From contig NZ_BCSW01000007.1 of assembly GCF_001571065.1 (NCBI RefSeq), positions 43,010 through 107,009 on the forward strand: 64,000 nucleotides of DNA, in the 5' to 3' direction. Under the pieces are notes generated by a model. It made no database searches, had not been told where the DNA came from, and saw only the letters and a program-made list of their open reading frames with translations. This stretch comes from Dietzia cinnamea NBRC 102147. Its GTDB lineage: Bacteria; Actinomycetota; Actinomycetes; Mycobacteriales; Mycobacteriaceae. Each line of letters begins with the position of its first letter. The first letter of the stretch is position 1. Positions 41,651 to 49,947 of this stretch are shown piece by piece. A program made the translations under genes and the position numbers.

Positions 41651-43600
41651 TCAGGCCGAGACCGCCTCGCGGTGCCGCCCCCGGCGATCCGGGTCGGCGA
41701 CGGTGCGGTGGACGTCGACCCGCCGACGCAGGAGACGCATCGCGTTGACGATGACCACCAGGACGGACGCCTCGTGAACGAGCATTCCGATCGACATGGT
41801 GACCCCTCCGGCGAAGACACCTGCCAGCAGCGCGGCCACGGTGATCATCGCGACCGCGATGTTCTGACGCATCACCGACACGGTGCGCTTCGCCAGACCG
41901 ACGGCCTCCGGCAGCTTGAGCAGGTCGTCACCCATGAGTGCGATATCCGCGGTCTCCACCGCCACGGCTGACCCGGCGGCGCCCATCGCGACACCGATGT
42001 CCGCGGTGGCCAGCGCGGGAGCGTCGTTGACACCGTCGCCGACCATGGCCACGGTGTGGCCCGCCCGCTGCAGCTCGGTGACCGCGTGCAGCTTGTCCTC
42101 CGGCAGCAGCCCCGCCCGGACCTCGTCCACCCCGGTGGCCGCGCCGACCGCCTCCGCGACCAGCGGGACGTCACCGGTGAGCATGATGACCTTCTCGACA
42201 CCGGAACCGTGGAGCCGGGCGATCATCTCGGCCGCATCGGCACGGACGGTGTCGGCCACCGCGATGACGCCGGCCACCTCGTCGTCGACGGCGATGATCA
42301 TGGGGGTCTTGCCGTCGCGGGCGAAGTCGTCGGCCGCCCGTGCCGCGCCGCCGTCGTCGGCGATCCCGAACTCGTCCAGCAGCGCCTGGTTGCCGATCAG
42401 GACGCGATGCCCGTCCACCTGCGCGGTCAGACCCTTGCCCGCGATAGGCCGGACCGATTCGGGAGTGTCGTAGGCGACCCCCTCGGCCGAGGCCGCCTCG
42501 AGGATCGGCCGGGCCAGCGGGTGTTCGGAGCCCGCCTCGCCGCCTGCCGCCAGGGCCAGCACGTCGGCGCGGGACCTGTCAGGGGCCAGCACGAGGACGT
42601 CGGTCAGTTCGGGTCGTCCCTCGGTGAGGGTTCCGGTCTTGTCCACCGCGACGACGTCGATCTTCGCGGAGGTCTCCAGGTACTCCCCGCCCTTGATGAG
42701 GATGCCGTTGCGGGCCGCCCTGCCGATGCCGGCGACGATCGCGACCGGGATCGAGATGACCAGCGCACCGGGGCAGCCGATCACCAGCAGGGTCAGCGCC
42801 AGCACCACATCGCCGCTGATCAGGCCGGCGACCAGCGCCAGGACCATGATGCCCGGGGTGTACCACGCGGAGAAGCGGTCGATGAAACTCTGGGTACGCG
42901 CCTTGGCGTCCTGCGCCTCCTCGACGCGGTGGATGATCCGCGCCAGGGTGGTGTCGGCACCGATGCCGGTCGCCAGGACGTGGAGGAATCCCCCGCGCGA
43001 CACGGTGCCGGCGAACACCTGGTCGCCCTCGGACTTCTCCACGGGAATCGACTCGCCGGTGATCGAGGCCTCGTCGAGCGCACCGGAACCGGCCACGACC
43101 TGGCCGTCGACGGGGACCTTGGCGCCGTTCTTGACCAGTACGATCTCACCCTCGCGGACCTGGCCGGCCGGGACCTCCACCTGTTCGCCGTCACGCATCA
43201 CCACCGCGACGTCCGGTGCCACGGCAACCAGCTCGGCCAGCGCGGAGCGGGTCTTGTTGAGGGTGGCCGACTCGAGGGCGTGACCGATCGCGAACAGGAA
43301 GGTGACCGCGGCCGCCTCCCAGTAGTTGCCGATGATGATCGCGCCGATCCCCGCGACCGACACCAGCAGATCGATGCCGATGTGGCGGATGAGCAGGGCA
43401 TCGACCGCCTTCTTGACGATGGGGGCTCCCGCGACGACAGCGGCGGCGAGCATCAACACGTCGGCGAGGACCGCGTTGTCCTCGAGCCCGCGGAAGTCCG
43501 AGCCGGCCACACCGGATGCGATGAAGGATCCGATGATGAGCAGCCCCGACAGGATCGGGACGAACCAACGCCCGTATATCCATTTACGGATGGTATTCAT
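41651..43600 (-). CDS. heavy-metal P-type ATPase (P1B) with CPG motif
   Basis: The 649-residue pump has the actuator TGES (181-184), phosphorylated Asp320 in DKTGTLTEG, SEHPLA for nucleotide binding, GDGVNDAPAL and eight or so membrane segments. The metal-site segment reads IGCPGALVISIP (276-278 CPG) instead of the usual CPC of Zn/Cd/Cu pumps, so metal preference is uncertain. It lacks an N-terminal metal-binding domain; a separate HMA protein is encoded 238 bases upstream on the same strand. The histidines near the C-terminus (HRTVAD, RGRHRE) are few. Export of a transition metal is inferred from the family. Confidence 0.92.
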   Translation of the reverse strand: MNTIRKWIYGRWFVPILSGLLIIGSFIASGVAGSDFRGLEDNAVLADVLMLAAAVVAGAPIVKKAVDALLIRHIGIDLLVSVAGIGAIIIGNYWEAAAVTFLFAIGHALESATLNKTRSALAELVAVAPDVAVVMRDGEQVEVPAGQVREGEIVLVKNGAKVPVDGQVVAGSGALDEASITGESIPVEKSEGDQVFAGTVSRGGFLHVLATGIGADTTLARIIHRVEEAQDAKARTQSFIDRFSAWYTPGIMVLALVAGLISGDVVLALTLLVIGCPGALVISIPVAIVAGIGRAARNGILIKGGEYLETSAKIDVVAVDKTGTLTEGRPELTDVLVLAPDRSRADVLALAAGGEAGSEHPLARPILEAASAEGVAYDTPESVRPIAGKGLTAQVDGHRVLIGNQALLDEFGIADDGGAARAADDFARDGKTPMIIAVDDEVAGVIAVADTVRADAAEMIARLHGSGVEKVIMLTGDVPLVAEAVGAATGVDEVRAGLLPEDKLHAVTELQRAGHTVAMVGDGVNDAPALATADIGVAMGAAGSAVAVETADIALMGDDLLKLPEAVGLAKRTVSVMRQNIAVAMITVAALLAGVFAGGVTMSIGMLVHEASVLVVIVNAMRLLRRRVDVHRTVADPDRRGRHREAVSA

Positions 43601-43642
43601 GACCTACTCCTCGATATCCGGGTCCAAATTTCGGTGCGGTGT

Positions 43643-43671
43643 TTCCGACACATCTCCTCGACCCGTCGGAA
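43643..43671. promoter_or_regulatory. TTCCGAC / GTCGGAA dyad upstream of the P-type ATPase
   Basis: TTCCGAC (43643-43649) and GTCGGAA (43665-43671) form a perfect inverted repeat 43 to 71 bases upstream of the ATPase start, within the AT-richer segment that should hold its promoter (TTATGG near 43675-43680 on the minus strand). A metal-responsive repressor may bind; none is encoded nearby. Confidence 0.4.
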
Positions 43672-43773
43672 TTACCATAAGAGCGTTCCGGTGAAGCGAC
43701 CATGACGGTGATCAATTAACCGCACGATCGGATACGGCAGGCCCGGCGGTGGGGGAATGTCCGGAAAACGCGG

Positions 43774-43813
43774 CTCCGCCGTCCCGGGCGAATCGGCGCG
43801 CGGGACGGCGGAG
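43774..43813 (-). terminator. 13-bp hairpin terminator after the HMA-protein gene
   Basis: CTCCGCCGTCCCG (43774-43786) pairs perfectly with CGGGACGGCGGAG (43801-43813) around a 14-base loop. It lies 25 bases beyond the stop of the HMA-protein gene and separates it from the ATPase gene, so the two are probably transcribed separately. Confidence 0.7.
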
Positions 43814-43838
43814 GGCAGGTGAAGGGTCACCGGTCCGG

Positions 43839-44072
43839 TCAGAAGGCGCTGGGACGTGCCCTGTAACCGGCCTTCGCCACGGCGGCCACGAGGTCATCGA
43901 CGCTGGACACCCCCGGGTCGTGGTCGACCTCGATCCGCGAGGAGGCGAAGTGCACCTCCACCTTCTCGACACCCTCGAGTCGACCGACCTGCTTCTCGAT
44001 CTTGGCCACACAGGACGGGCAGGAGAACCCCTCCGCGCGCAGGATGCTGTGAATGACATTCTTTACGGCCAT
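43839..44072 (-). CDS. heavy-metal-associated (HMA) domain protein, CopZ-like
   Basis: The 77-residue protein is one ferredoxin-like HMA domain with the metal site GFSCPSCVAKIEKQVGRLEG (Cys18 and Cys21). Such proteins bind Cu(I), Zn or Cd and hand metal to P-type ATPases. The ATPase downstream lacks its own HMA domain, so this protein probably serves it in trans. I chose ATG at 44072, preceded by AGGAAAGGA. A strong hairpin follows the gene. Confidence 0.92.
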   Translation of the reverse strand: MAVKNVIHSILRAEGFSCPSCVAKIEKQVGRLEGVEKVEVHFASSRIEVDHDPGVSSVDDLVAAVAKAGYRARPSAF

Positions 44073-44266
44073 GACGTTGTCCTTTCCTCTCGGTCCCGGT
44101 CGGCACCCGCCGCCGAGTAATTCCCACGATAGAGACGGGCCGCTGCCGGAACATTGACGCGGATCACTTATCCGCACAATTCTTTCCGGTCGTGTCGCGG
44201 GGACTATTTCGAGGCGTGGTCCGCGTTGATCGACATGAGATCAAAGGAAAAGGGGGGATCAGGAAC

Positions 44267-44860
44267 ATGACATATGAGGACATCCCGAGCGCGTACGTGG
44301 CGCGGGCGGAGGTGCTGGCGGGCGTGCTGGGCAGGGAGGTCGCCCCGGACGATCCCGACCGCGAGGTCATCGAGGCGTGGGCGGGTGGTGTCCCCGGGCG
44401 CATCCTCGACGTCGGCTCGGGCACGGGACGGTGGGCCGGGCACCTGGCGGCGCTGGGGCACACGGTGGACGGGATCGAACCCTCCGGCCCGTTCGTCGAC
44501 ATGGCCCGGGAGAGCTTTCCGACCGTGGCGTTCCGGCACGGCGCGATCTCTGATCTGGACGGGACGCAGGAGCGCTGGGCCGGCCTGTTGGCCTGGTACT
44601 CGCTCATCCACATGGATGGACAGGAGCTCCCCGTGGCGCTGGCGACCCTCCACCGGGTTCTCGAGGCGGGCGGGCAGCTGCTCCTGTCGTTCTTCACCGG
44701 ACCCTGTCACGGTCCGTTCGCCCACCCGGCGGCCACGGCCTACCTCTGGCCGATGGACTGCATGGTCACCGCTCTGGAGCGCGCGGGCTTCAGGGTGACG
44801 GGCCGGCGTACGCAGCCGGGTGCGCCGCACGCCGTCGTGACCGCGCGGTCCGCCGCCTGA
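44267..44860 (+). CDS. class I SAM-dependent methyltransferase
   Basis: The 197-residue protein has the SAM-binding motif ILDVGSGTGRWAGHLAALGH (about 43-62) followed by the acidic VDGIEPSG and a WYSLIHM strand at motif IV. The fold is the UbiE/type-11 methyltransferase type. Substrate unknown. I chose ATG at 44267; the frame upstream is lysine- and arginine-rich without conservation. It is divergent from the HMA gene and 68 bases before the glutaminase. Confidence 0.85.
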   Translation: MTYEDIPSAYVARAEVLAGVLGREVAPDDPDREVIEAWAGGVPGRILDVGSGTGRWAGHLAALGHTVDGIEPSGPFVDMARESFPTVAFRHGAISDLDGTQERWAGLLAWYSLIHMDGQELPVALATLHRVLEAGGQLLLSFFTGPCHGPFAHPAATAYLWPMDCMVTALERAGFRVTGRRTQPGAPHAVVTARSAA

Positions 44861-44928
44861 CGGGCATCGCAGGCCCCGCGCCCGGGACTGATCGGCCCCC
44901 GCGCGGACGGTCATGACACTCTGGTGGC

Positions 44929-46185
44929 GTGAAGACACCGGTACCTGATTATCTGCTCGAGATCCGCGACGCCTGCTCGGACGGCGGGGAGGGCCGGCTC
45001 GCGGACTACATCCCCGAACTCGCGGCCGTGGACCCGGACCGGTTCGCGGTGGCCGCCTGCATGATAGACGGGGTCGTCTACACAGCCGGCGACGCCGACG
45101 CGGAGTTCACGATCCAGTCGATGAGCAAGCCGTTCGTCTACGCGCTGGCCCTGCGCGACCGCGGGATCGAGGCTGTCCTGGAGAAGGTCGAGGTGGAGCC
45201 GTCCGGCGACGCGTTCAACCAGATCTCCCTCAACCGGGGCACCGGCCGGCCGCGCAACCCGATGATCAACATCGGGGCGATCGCCACGCACACGCTCGTC
45301 GGCCCGCCCGGCGCCTCGGAGGACGAGCGCAACACGGTCATCGCGGACGGGTTGTCGGCATTCGCGGGTCGGCGGCTCGAGGTCGACGGCGCCGTGTGCG
45401 AGTCCGAGCTGCGCACCGCGTTCCGCAACCGCGCGATGGCCAACCTGGTCCGCGCCGGCGGGATCATCGACGGCGATCCCGACGAGGCCTTGCGCGGATA
45501 CACGCGGCAGTGCGCCTACCGGGTTACGGTGCGGGACCTCGCCGTCATGGCCGTCACGCTGGCCACCGGCGGCGTCAACCCGGTCACGCGCGAGCGGGTG
45601 GTGTCGGCACCGGTCGTGAGGCAGGTCCTCGCGGTGATGACGACGTGCGGGATGTACGACGCCGCCGGCGACTGGATGTCCACGGTGGGGATTCCGGCCA
45701 AGAGCGGGGTGTCCGGAGGGATCCTCGGCGCGCTGCCCGGTCAGGTGGGGCTGGGGGTGTTCTCGCCGCGGCTCGACGAGCACGGGCACAGCGTCGAGGG
45801 CGTACGCGCCTTTGAGCGGCTGTCGCGGGAGCTCGAGCTCCATCTGATGAACACCACGGTCACCGAGGTCGAGGCCGTGCGATCCGTGCGGTTCGACGAG
45901 ATCTCCGGGCGCCGGACGTTCCGCCTGCAGGGCCCCATGACCTTCGCCAGTGCCGAGCAGGTGCTGCGGCGCCTGGCCGAGATCCCCGAGGGGCCGGAGG
46001 AGGTGACGCTCGACCTCAGCCGCGTGTCCTCGGTCAACGCGAGCGCCCGGCGGATGTTGCTCGAGGCGATGCGGCGGTTGGCCGATGACGGGCACACCGT
46101 GGGCCTGGCCGACCCGAGCCGGCGCCTGCCGGAGCCGGACCTCGGCGACGGGACCCGCCCGGTCACGCGCCGCGCGGCGCGCTGA
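44929..46185 (+). CDS. glsA: glutaminase A fused to a STAS domain
   Basis: The 418-residue protein has an N-terminal serine-dependent glutaminase domain (about 1-310) with the catalytic S64-M-S-K67 in FTIQSMSKPF, NRGTGRPRNPMINIGAI, GMYDAAGDW and GIPAKSGVSGGI. A STAS domain follows (about 325-400; EVTLDLSRVSSVNASARRML). The enzyme hydrolyses glutamine to glutamate and ammonia. STAS fusions are known in actinobacterial glutaminases, and their sensing role is unclear. The start is GTG at 44929. It converges with the patatin gene across 195 bases in which I see nothing specific. Confidence 0.93.
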   Translation: MKTPVPDYLLEIRDACSDGGEGRLADYIPELAAVDPDRFAVAACMIDGVVYTAGDADAEFTIQSMSKPFVYALALRDRGIEAVLEKVEVEPSGDAFNQISLNRGTGRPRNPMINIGAIATHTLVGPPGASEDERNTVIADGLSAFAGRRLEVDGAVCESELRTAFRNRAMANLVRAGGIIDGDPDEALRGYTRQCAYRVTVRDLAVMAVTLATGGVNPVTRERVVSAPVVRQVLAVMTTCGMYDAAGDWMSTVGIPAKSGVSGGILGALPGQVGLGVFSPRLDEHGHSVEGVRAFERLSRELELHLMNTTVTEVEAVRSVRFDEISGRRTFRLQGPMTFASAEQVLRRLAEIPEGPEEVTLDLSRVSSVNASARRMLLEAMRRLADDGHTVGLADPSRRLPEPDLGDGTRPVTRRAAR

Positions 46186-46380
46186 CTGTCCCCGTGGTGC
46201 TCACCCGCCGTTGAGCCCGCTGACCGGGGCGAACTCGTGCCCCTCGCCGCCGGCGCGCGATGTTCCAACGTCCCGTAGCGACTAGCGATCACCAGGGGGT
46301 CGTGACGCGGACGCGGTCGGGGGATAGAGGGTGACAGCCGACGTCGAGAGGTCCAGTCGCATATCGCTGAGTCGGCTCAG

Positions 46381-47310
46381 TCACACCCCGGCCCCGTTGG
46401 CGGCGAGCGCCGACCGGACTGTCGCGGGAGCGGTGGTCATGGAGTGCTCGAACGCCTGCGTGCGGCGCGCGCCGTTCATGAAATGCGCGCTCAGGCCGGC
46501 GAGATCGGCGGGGGTCGGCAGGATCGGCACGACGGTCGTGCCGCGGGCGCGGACCGTGTCGATCTCGGCGTGCAGGACGGTCGACATCGGGCGGCGGATC
46601 ATCCGGTACTCGAGCGAGCCACCGGGGCCGGGGATGCGGACGCCCGGTGCCGACGCCATCGGGGCGATGACGTAGATGAGGTCCACCTCCTCCGGACCGA
46701 TGAGGTCGACCGAGGCGGTCGAGCCCATCCCGCCGTCGACGAAGATGCGGTCCCCGATCGGCACCGGCGGCATCCAGCCGGGTGTCGCCCAGGACGCGCG
46801 CAGCGCCTCGCCGACGGTCGCGTGAGGCGACCCGGGTGCGCCGAACACGACCCGCTCCCCGGCGCGGACGTCGTAGGCCACCATCCGGGCCGCGGGGTGG
46901 GGGAGCCAGGCGCCGACCTCGAACTGCTCGGCGAGTCGCTGCAGCCACCGCGCGTCCGCGCGTCCCGTGGGGGCGATGCCGGTGAGGCCCGCCAGCCCGG
47001 TGCGCTTGCGCAGGAGGCCCGGGTTGAGCAACGGAAGCCGCGGCAGCGGCGGCACGCTGGGCGGAGTGGAGGCGATGTGGTCCCGCAGCCTCGGGTCGGT
47101 GGCCCGGCCGTACTGCATGTCGACCAGTTCGGAGACGGAGACGCCGCCGGCGAGCATGGTGACGAGTTCGGCGCCCGCGGAGGTGCCGAGCATGACGTCG
47201 GCCTCACGCGGGTCGAAACCGGTCTGCTCGCCCAGGGCGTGCATGGCCGCGATCGCCCAGGCGGCCCCGATGGTGCCGCCGCAGCCGAGCACGATCGCCG
47301 TCCTGCTCAT
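46381..47310 (-). CDS. patatin-like phospholipase
   Basis: The 309-residue protein has the patatin set: oxyanion loop GCGGTIGAAW near the N-terminus, nucleophile in GTSAG (about 42-46), and catalytic Asp in FVDGGMGS. It is probably a cytoplasmic lipid acyl hydrolase; no signal peptide is visible. CAGGAG precedes the ATG. A decayed nitroreductase-like relic lies just upstream on the same strand. Confidence 0.92.
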   Translation of the reverse strand: MSRTAIVLGCGGTIGAAWAIAAMHALGEQTGFDPREADVMLGTSAGAELVTMLAGGVSVSELVDMQYGRATDPRLRDHIASTPPSVPPLPRLPLLNPGLLRKRTGLAGLTGIAPTGRADARWLQRLAEQFEVGAWLPHPAARMVAYDVRAGERVVFGAPGSPHATVGEALRASWATPGWMPPVPIGDRIFVDGGMGSTASVDLIGPEEVDLIYVIAPMASAPGVRIPGPGGSLEYRMIRRPMSTVLHAEIDTVRARGTTVVPILPTPADLAGLSAHFMNGARRTQAFEHSMTTAPATVRSALAANGAGV

Positions 47311-47334
47311 GCGTCGGACTCCTGAGGTCTGCGA

Positions 47335-47435
47335 CTCACGTCCGCGCCCACCATTCGTCGCGCTCGGCGCCGGTGACCTCGCGCGCGGTGTAGTCGCCGA
47401 CCCGCGGGGGTTCGTATCGTCCCGTCAGCGGCATG
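47335..47435 (-). pseudogene. remnant of a deazaflavin-dependent nitroreductase (DUF385/Ddn) gene
   Basis: GAGGAG and an ATG at 47435 begin MPLTGRYEPPR, the standard N-terminus of Ddn-type F420-dependent nitroreductases. After a one-base shift the next frame gives GDYTAREVTGAERDEWWART and then TGA (47338-47336), which matches the family's C-terminal region. The middle of about 100 residues is missing. This looks like an internal deletion that kept start signals. It is too short to act as an enzyme. Confidence 0.45.
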
Positions 47436-47494
47436 GAGTCTCCTCGGATCGGCGATGTCCTGGCAGTGAGTGGAACCTTACGCGGCCGGAGCAC

Positions 47495-48727
47495 TCAGGC
47501 GTACCGGTCCGTGAACCGGGCGACCGCGTCGACCACCGCGAGGTACCGCGGCGAGCACACCGCGTCGAAGCCGTGCTGCGCGCCCGGCAGCTCGGCGTAG
47601 ACCACCGGGTTCGGCGACCCCGCACGCAGGTGCCGTACGAGCCGCCGCGAGCCCTTGACCGGCGTGTACGTGTCCAGCGTGCCGTGGATGATCGCCACCG
47701 GCGGCGCCCCGGACGCCGGATGCCGCACAGGGTCCGAGACGTCCCGGGTCGCACTGCCCAGCCGGCCGTAGTACCCGTAGAGCCCGACCGCCGCGGCCAG
47801 CGTGGTGTCGACGTGCTCGAAGCCGGGCTGGAACCGGGGATCGTTCGCGGTCAGCGCGGTCATCATCGCGATGTGGGCGCCTGCCGAACTGCCCGCGACG
47901 ACGATCGGCGCATCGGCCGGGATGCCGTGTGACGGGCCCTCGACGCGGATCCAGTGGAGAAGCCGCTTGATGTCCACCAGGTGGCGCGGGAAGCCCGCCT
48001 CGGGGGTGGGCGACAGGGTGTAGGTCGCGCTGATGGCGACCCAACCGCGACGCGCGTGGTCGAACAGCATCGCGCGGGACTCGCGGCTCGGTGCGCCCGC
48101 GCGGAAGTGACCGCCGTGGATGTGGACGAGCACGCCGCGGACCCCACCCACCCCCGCGCCGAACTCACCGACACGGGACCCGGCCCCGCCGTCGCCACCA
48201 GGGCGGAGGTCTGCACGGGTGTAGAGATCGAATCGGTGCGCCACGGGGTCCGGACCGTAGACCATGCCCCGGCGGGCCCGCACCCCGTGCGGAGGCAGCG
48301 GCCACGGACGGGCCAGCACCGTCGGCCAGGGCGTGCGGTGGCGTGGGGCGGAGCTCGTCGTCGTCGCCGTCTCGCGGCCCTCCGAGCCGTTCCGCGGCGC
48401 CCCCTCCCGCAGCGCGCGGTCCAGGGCGGGCCCCGCGGCGAGGTGGCGGGCGAGCACGGCCCCCAGCCCCGCGCAGGTCAACGCGGCCATCCCCGCACCC
48501 ACCACGTCGGACGGACGCCGCTCCCCGCGGGCCAGCGCGCTCGCCGTGGTCGCGCCCACGAGCGCGCCGATGTGCAGCGGCACCTCGAGCGCCGGCAGGC
48601 TCGCCACCCACCCCGCGGTGGCGGCGGCGAACGGCCGACGGATGGGGCGCAGGGCGAGCGTCGTGGACACCGCGGCGGGCGCGACGAACGCGGGCAACGG
48701 GACGCGGGTCGGTCGGGACACGGTCAC
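47495..48727 (-). CDS. alpha/beta hydrolase, hormone-sensitive-lipase-like esterase
   Basis: The 410-residue protein has an N-terminal part of about 150 residues with several hydrophobic stretches and a C-terminal hydrolase domain. The domain shows oxyanion HIHGGHFRAG, nucleophile Ser in VAGSSAGAHIA, acidic residue in HGTLDTYTPV and His in PGAQHGFD. These are family IV (HSL) esterase features. The N-terminal segments suggest membrane association. It starts with GTG overlapping the stop of the pyrimidine-dimer glycosylase gene by four bases. Confidence 0.9.
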   Translation of the reverse strand: MTVSRPTRVPLPAFVAPAAVSTTLALRPIRRPFAAATAGWVASLPALEVPLHIGALVGATTASALARGERRPSDVVGAGMAALTCAGLGAVLARHLAAGPALDRALREGAPRNGSEGRETATTTSSAPRHRTPWPTVLARPWPLPPHGVRARRGMVYGPDPVAHRFDLYTRADLRPGGDGGAGSRVGEFGAGVGGVRGVLVHIHGGHFRAGAPSRESRAMLFDHARRGWVAISATYTLSPTPEAGFPRHLVDIKRLLHWIRVEGPSHGIPADAPIVVAGSSAGAHIAMMTALTANDPRFQPGFEHVDTTLAAAVGLYGYYGRLGSATRDVSDPVRHPASGAPPVAIIHGTLDTYTPVKGSRRLVRHLRAGSPNPVVYAELPGAQHGFDAVCSPRYLAVVDAVARFTDRYA

Positions 48728-49158
48728 TCCTCGGGCTGGTCAGCGCGCTCCCAGGCCGCCACCGGGCCCGGGATCAGGTCGAACATCGGGTGCGGCCGCG
48801 GGGCGACGAGCCGGTCCAGCCAGGGCGGGTCGCGCTCGATGACCTTGGCCCGCAGGTGCGCCCACTCCAGCGCGAGCTGGCCGTCGGTGAGCGGCAGGCG
48901 CTCGGGCCCGGGCGGCAGGACGACGCGCGTGCGGTCGAACCGATACCCGCGCGCGTCGGCGGCGTCGGCGAGACCGTGCAGCCACGTGGCGATCCCCGCG
49001 ACCGGGTCGGCGAGCGTGCGGAACCGCTCGAGCTGCGGATGCGCGCGATAGCCCTTCGTCAGCCCGCGGAGTACCTTCTGGGCCAGGAGCCCCTCGCGCC
49101 ACCCGGCGACGAGCGCGGCGCGGTCGAGCAGGTCGGGATGGATGCTCCACAGGCGCAC
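48724..49158 (-). CDS. pyrimidine dimer DNA glycosylase family (T4 endonuclease V-like)
   Basis: The 144-residue protein begins MRLWSIHPDLLDRAALVAGW and continues REGLLAQKVL, the start of the Pyr_excise family, whose members excise UV-induced pyrimidine dimers. The length matches. The family's N-terminal residue acts as the nucleophile in T4 endonuclease V; I chose the GTG at 49158 because it places the conserved RLWSIHP at the start. It is coupled to the esterase by a 4-base overlap and divergent from an AlkD-like repair gene. Confidence 0.82.
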   Translation of the reverse strand: MRLWSIHPDLLDRAALVAGWREGLLAQKVLRGLTKGYRAHPQLERFRTLADPVAGIATWLHGLADAADARGYRFDRTRVVLPPGPERLPLTDGQLALEWAHLRAKVIERDPPWLDRLVAPRPHPMFDLIPGPVAAWERADQPEE

Positions 49159-49241
49159 CCCGGCGAGTATAGGGACGCCCCGCGCGGCGGGGGCCGGCGT
49201 GCGTGGCGGCGGGCGCGCCCGGGAGGGAGAGGACGACGACG

Positions 49242-49919
49242 ATGACGACGATGACAACGCCGACGCTCGACGAGGTGATGGCCGAGCTCGCCGGGCTCGA
49301 GGACGCCCGGATCCGGGAGGTCAACGCCCGGCACGGCGACGACCACGCGGTCAACCTCACCAAGCTTCGCGCGGTGGCCAAGCGGGTGAAGAAGAACCAG
49401 CCCCTGGCGGTCGAGCTGTGGGCGACCGGCGACTCGGCCGCGCGGCTGCTGGCGATCCTCGTGTGTCGGCCGAAGGAGCTCTCCGCCGACGAGCTCGACG
49501 CCATGCTGCGCCAGGCCCGCACCCGGAAGGTCCACGACTGGCTGGTGGGCTACGTGGTGATGAAGGGCCCGCACGCCGAGGACCTGCGCGTGGCGTGGTT
49601 GGACGACGCCGACCCGGTCGTGGCCTCCGCCGGCTGGGCGCTCACCGCCGACCGCGTGGTCAAGAAGCCGGAGGGGCTGGACCTGCCCGCGCTGCTGGAC
49701 GTGATCGAGGCCGAGATGGCCGACGCCCACGAGCGGCTGCAGTGGGAGATGAACACCTGCCTGGCGCAGATCGGCATCCACCACCCGGAGCTGCGCGGGC
49801 GGGCGCTGGAGATCGGTGAGCGGCTGGGGGTGCTGCGGGACTACCCGACGCCGCGCGGCTGCACCTCGCCGTACGTGCCCGAGTGGATCGGCGAGATGGT
49901 CCGCCGGCAGGAGGGCTGA
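49242..49919 (+). CDS. DNA alkylation repair protein, AlkD-like (HEAT repeats)
   Basis: The 225-residue protein is helical with repeated pairs: VNLTKLRAVAKRVKKNQPLA, WATGDSAARLLAILVC, KVHDWLVGYVV and WLDDADPVVASAGWALTADR. This fits AlkD-type glycosylases that remove bulky N-alkylated bases through HEAT-like repeats. The ending GCTSPYVPEWIGEMV is typical of an actinobacterial subgroup. ATG at 49242 or 49251 is possible. It is divergent from the pyrimidine-dimer glycosylase, giving a two-gene DNA-repair locus. Confidence 0.82.
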   Translation: MTTMTTPTLDEVMAELAGLEDARIREVNARHGDDHAVNLTKLRAVAKRVKKNQPLAVELWATGDSAARLLAILVCRPKELSADELDAMLRQARTRKVHDWLVGYVVMKGPHAEDLRVAWLDDADPVVASAGWALTADRVVKKPEGLDLPALLDVIEAEMADAHERLQWEMNTCLAQIGIHHPELRGRALEIGERLGVLRDYPTPRGCTSPYVPEWIGEMVRRQEG

Positions 49920-49929
49920 CGCCGCGCGC

Positions 49930-49947
49930 GGCGAGTGGTCACAAACG
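49930..49947. repeat. partial copy of the palindromic element at 1801
   Basis: GGCGAGTGGTCACAAACG matches GGCGAGTGGTCGCAAATG at 1803-1820 with two differences. Only the left half is present. It straddles the 19-base gap between converging genes and supplies the stop codon (49941-49939) of the glycosyltransferase. Confidence 0.5.

Noticed and set aside
47495..49158. Biosynthetic gene cluster including the esterase, patatin and dimer glycosylase
   Set aside because: There are no core biosynthetic enzymes; adjacency and overlap alone do not make a pathway.
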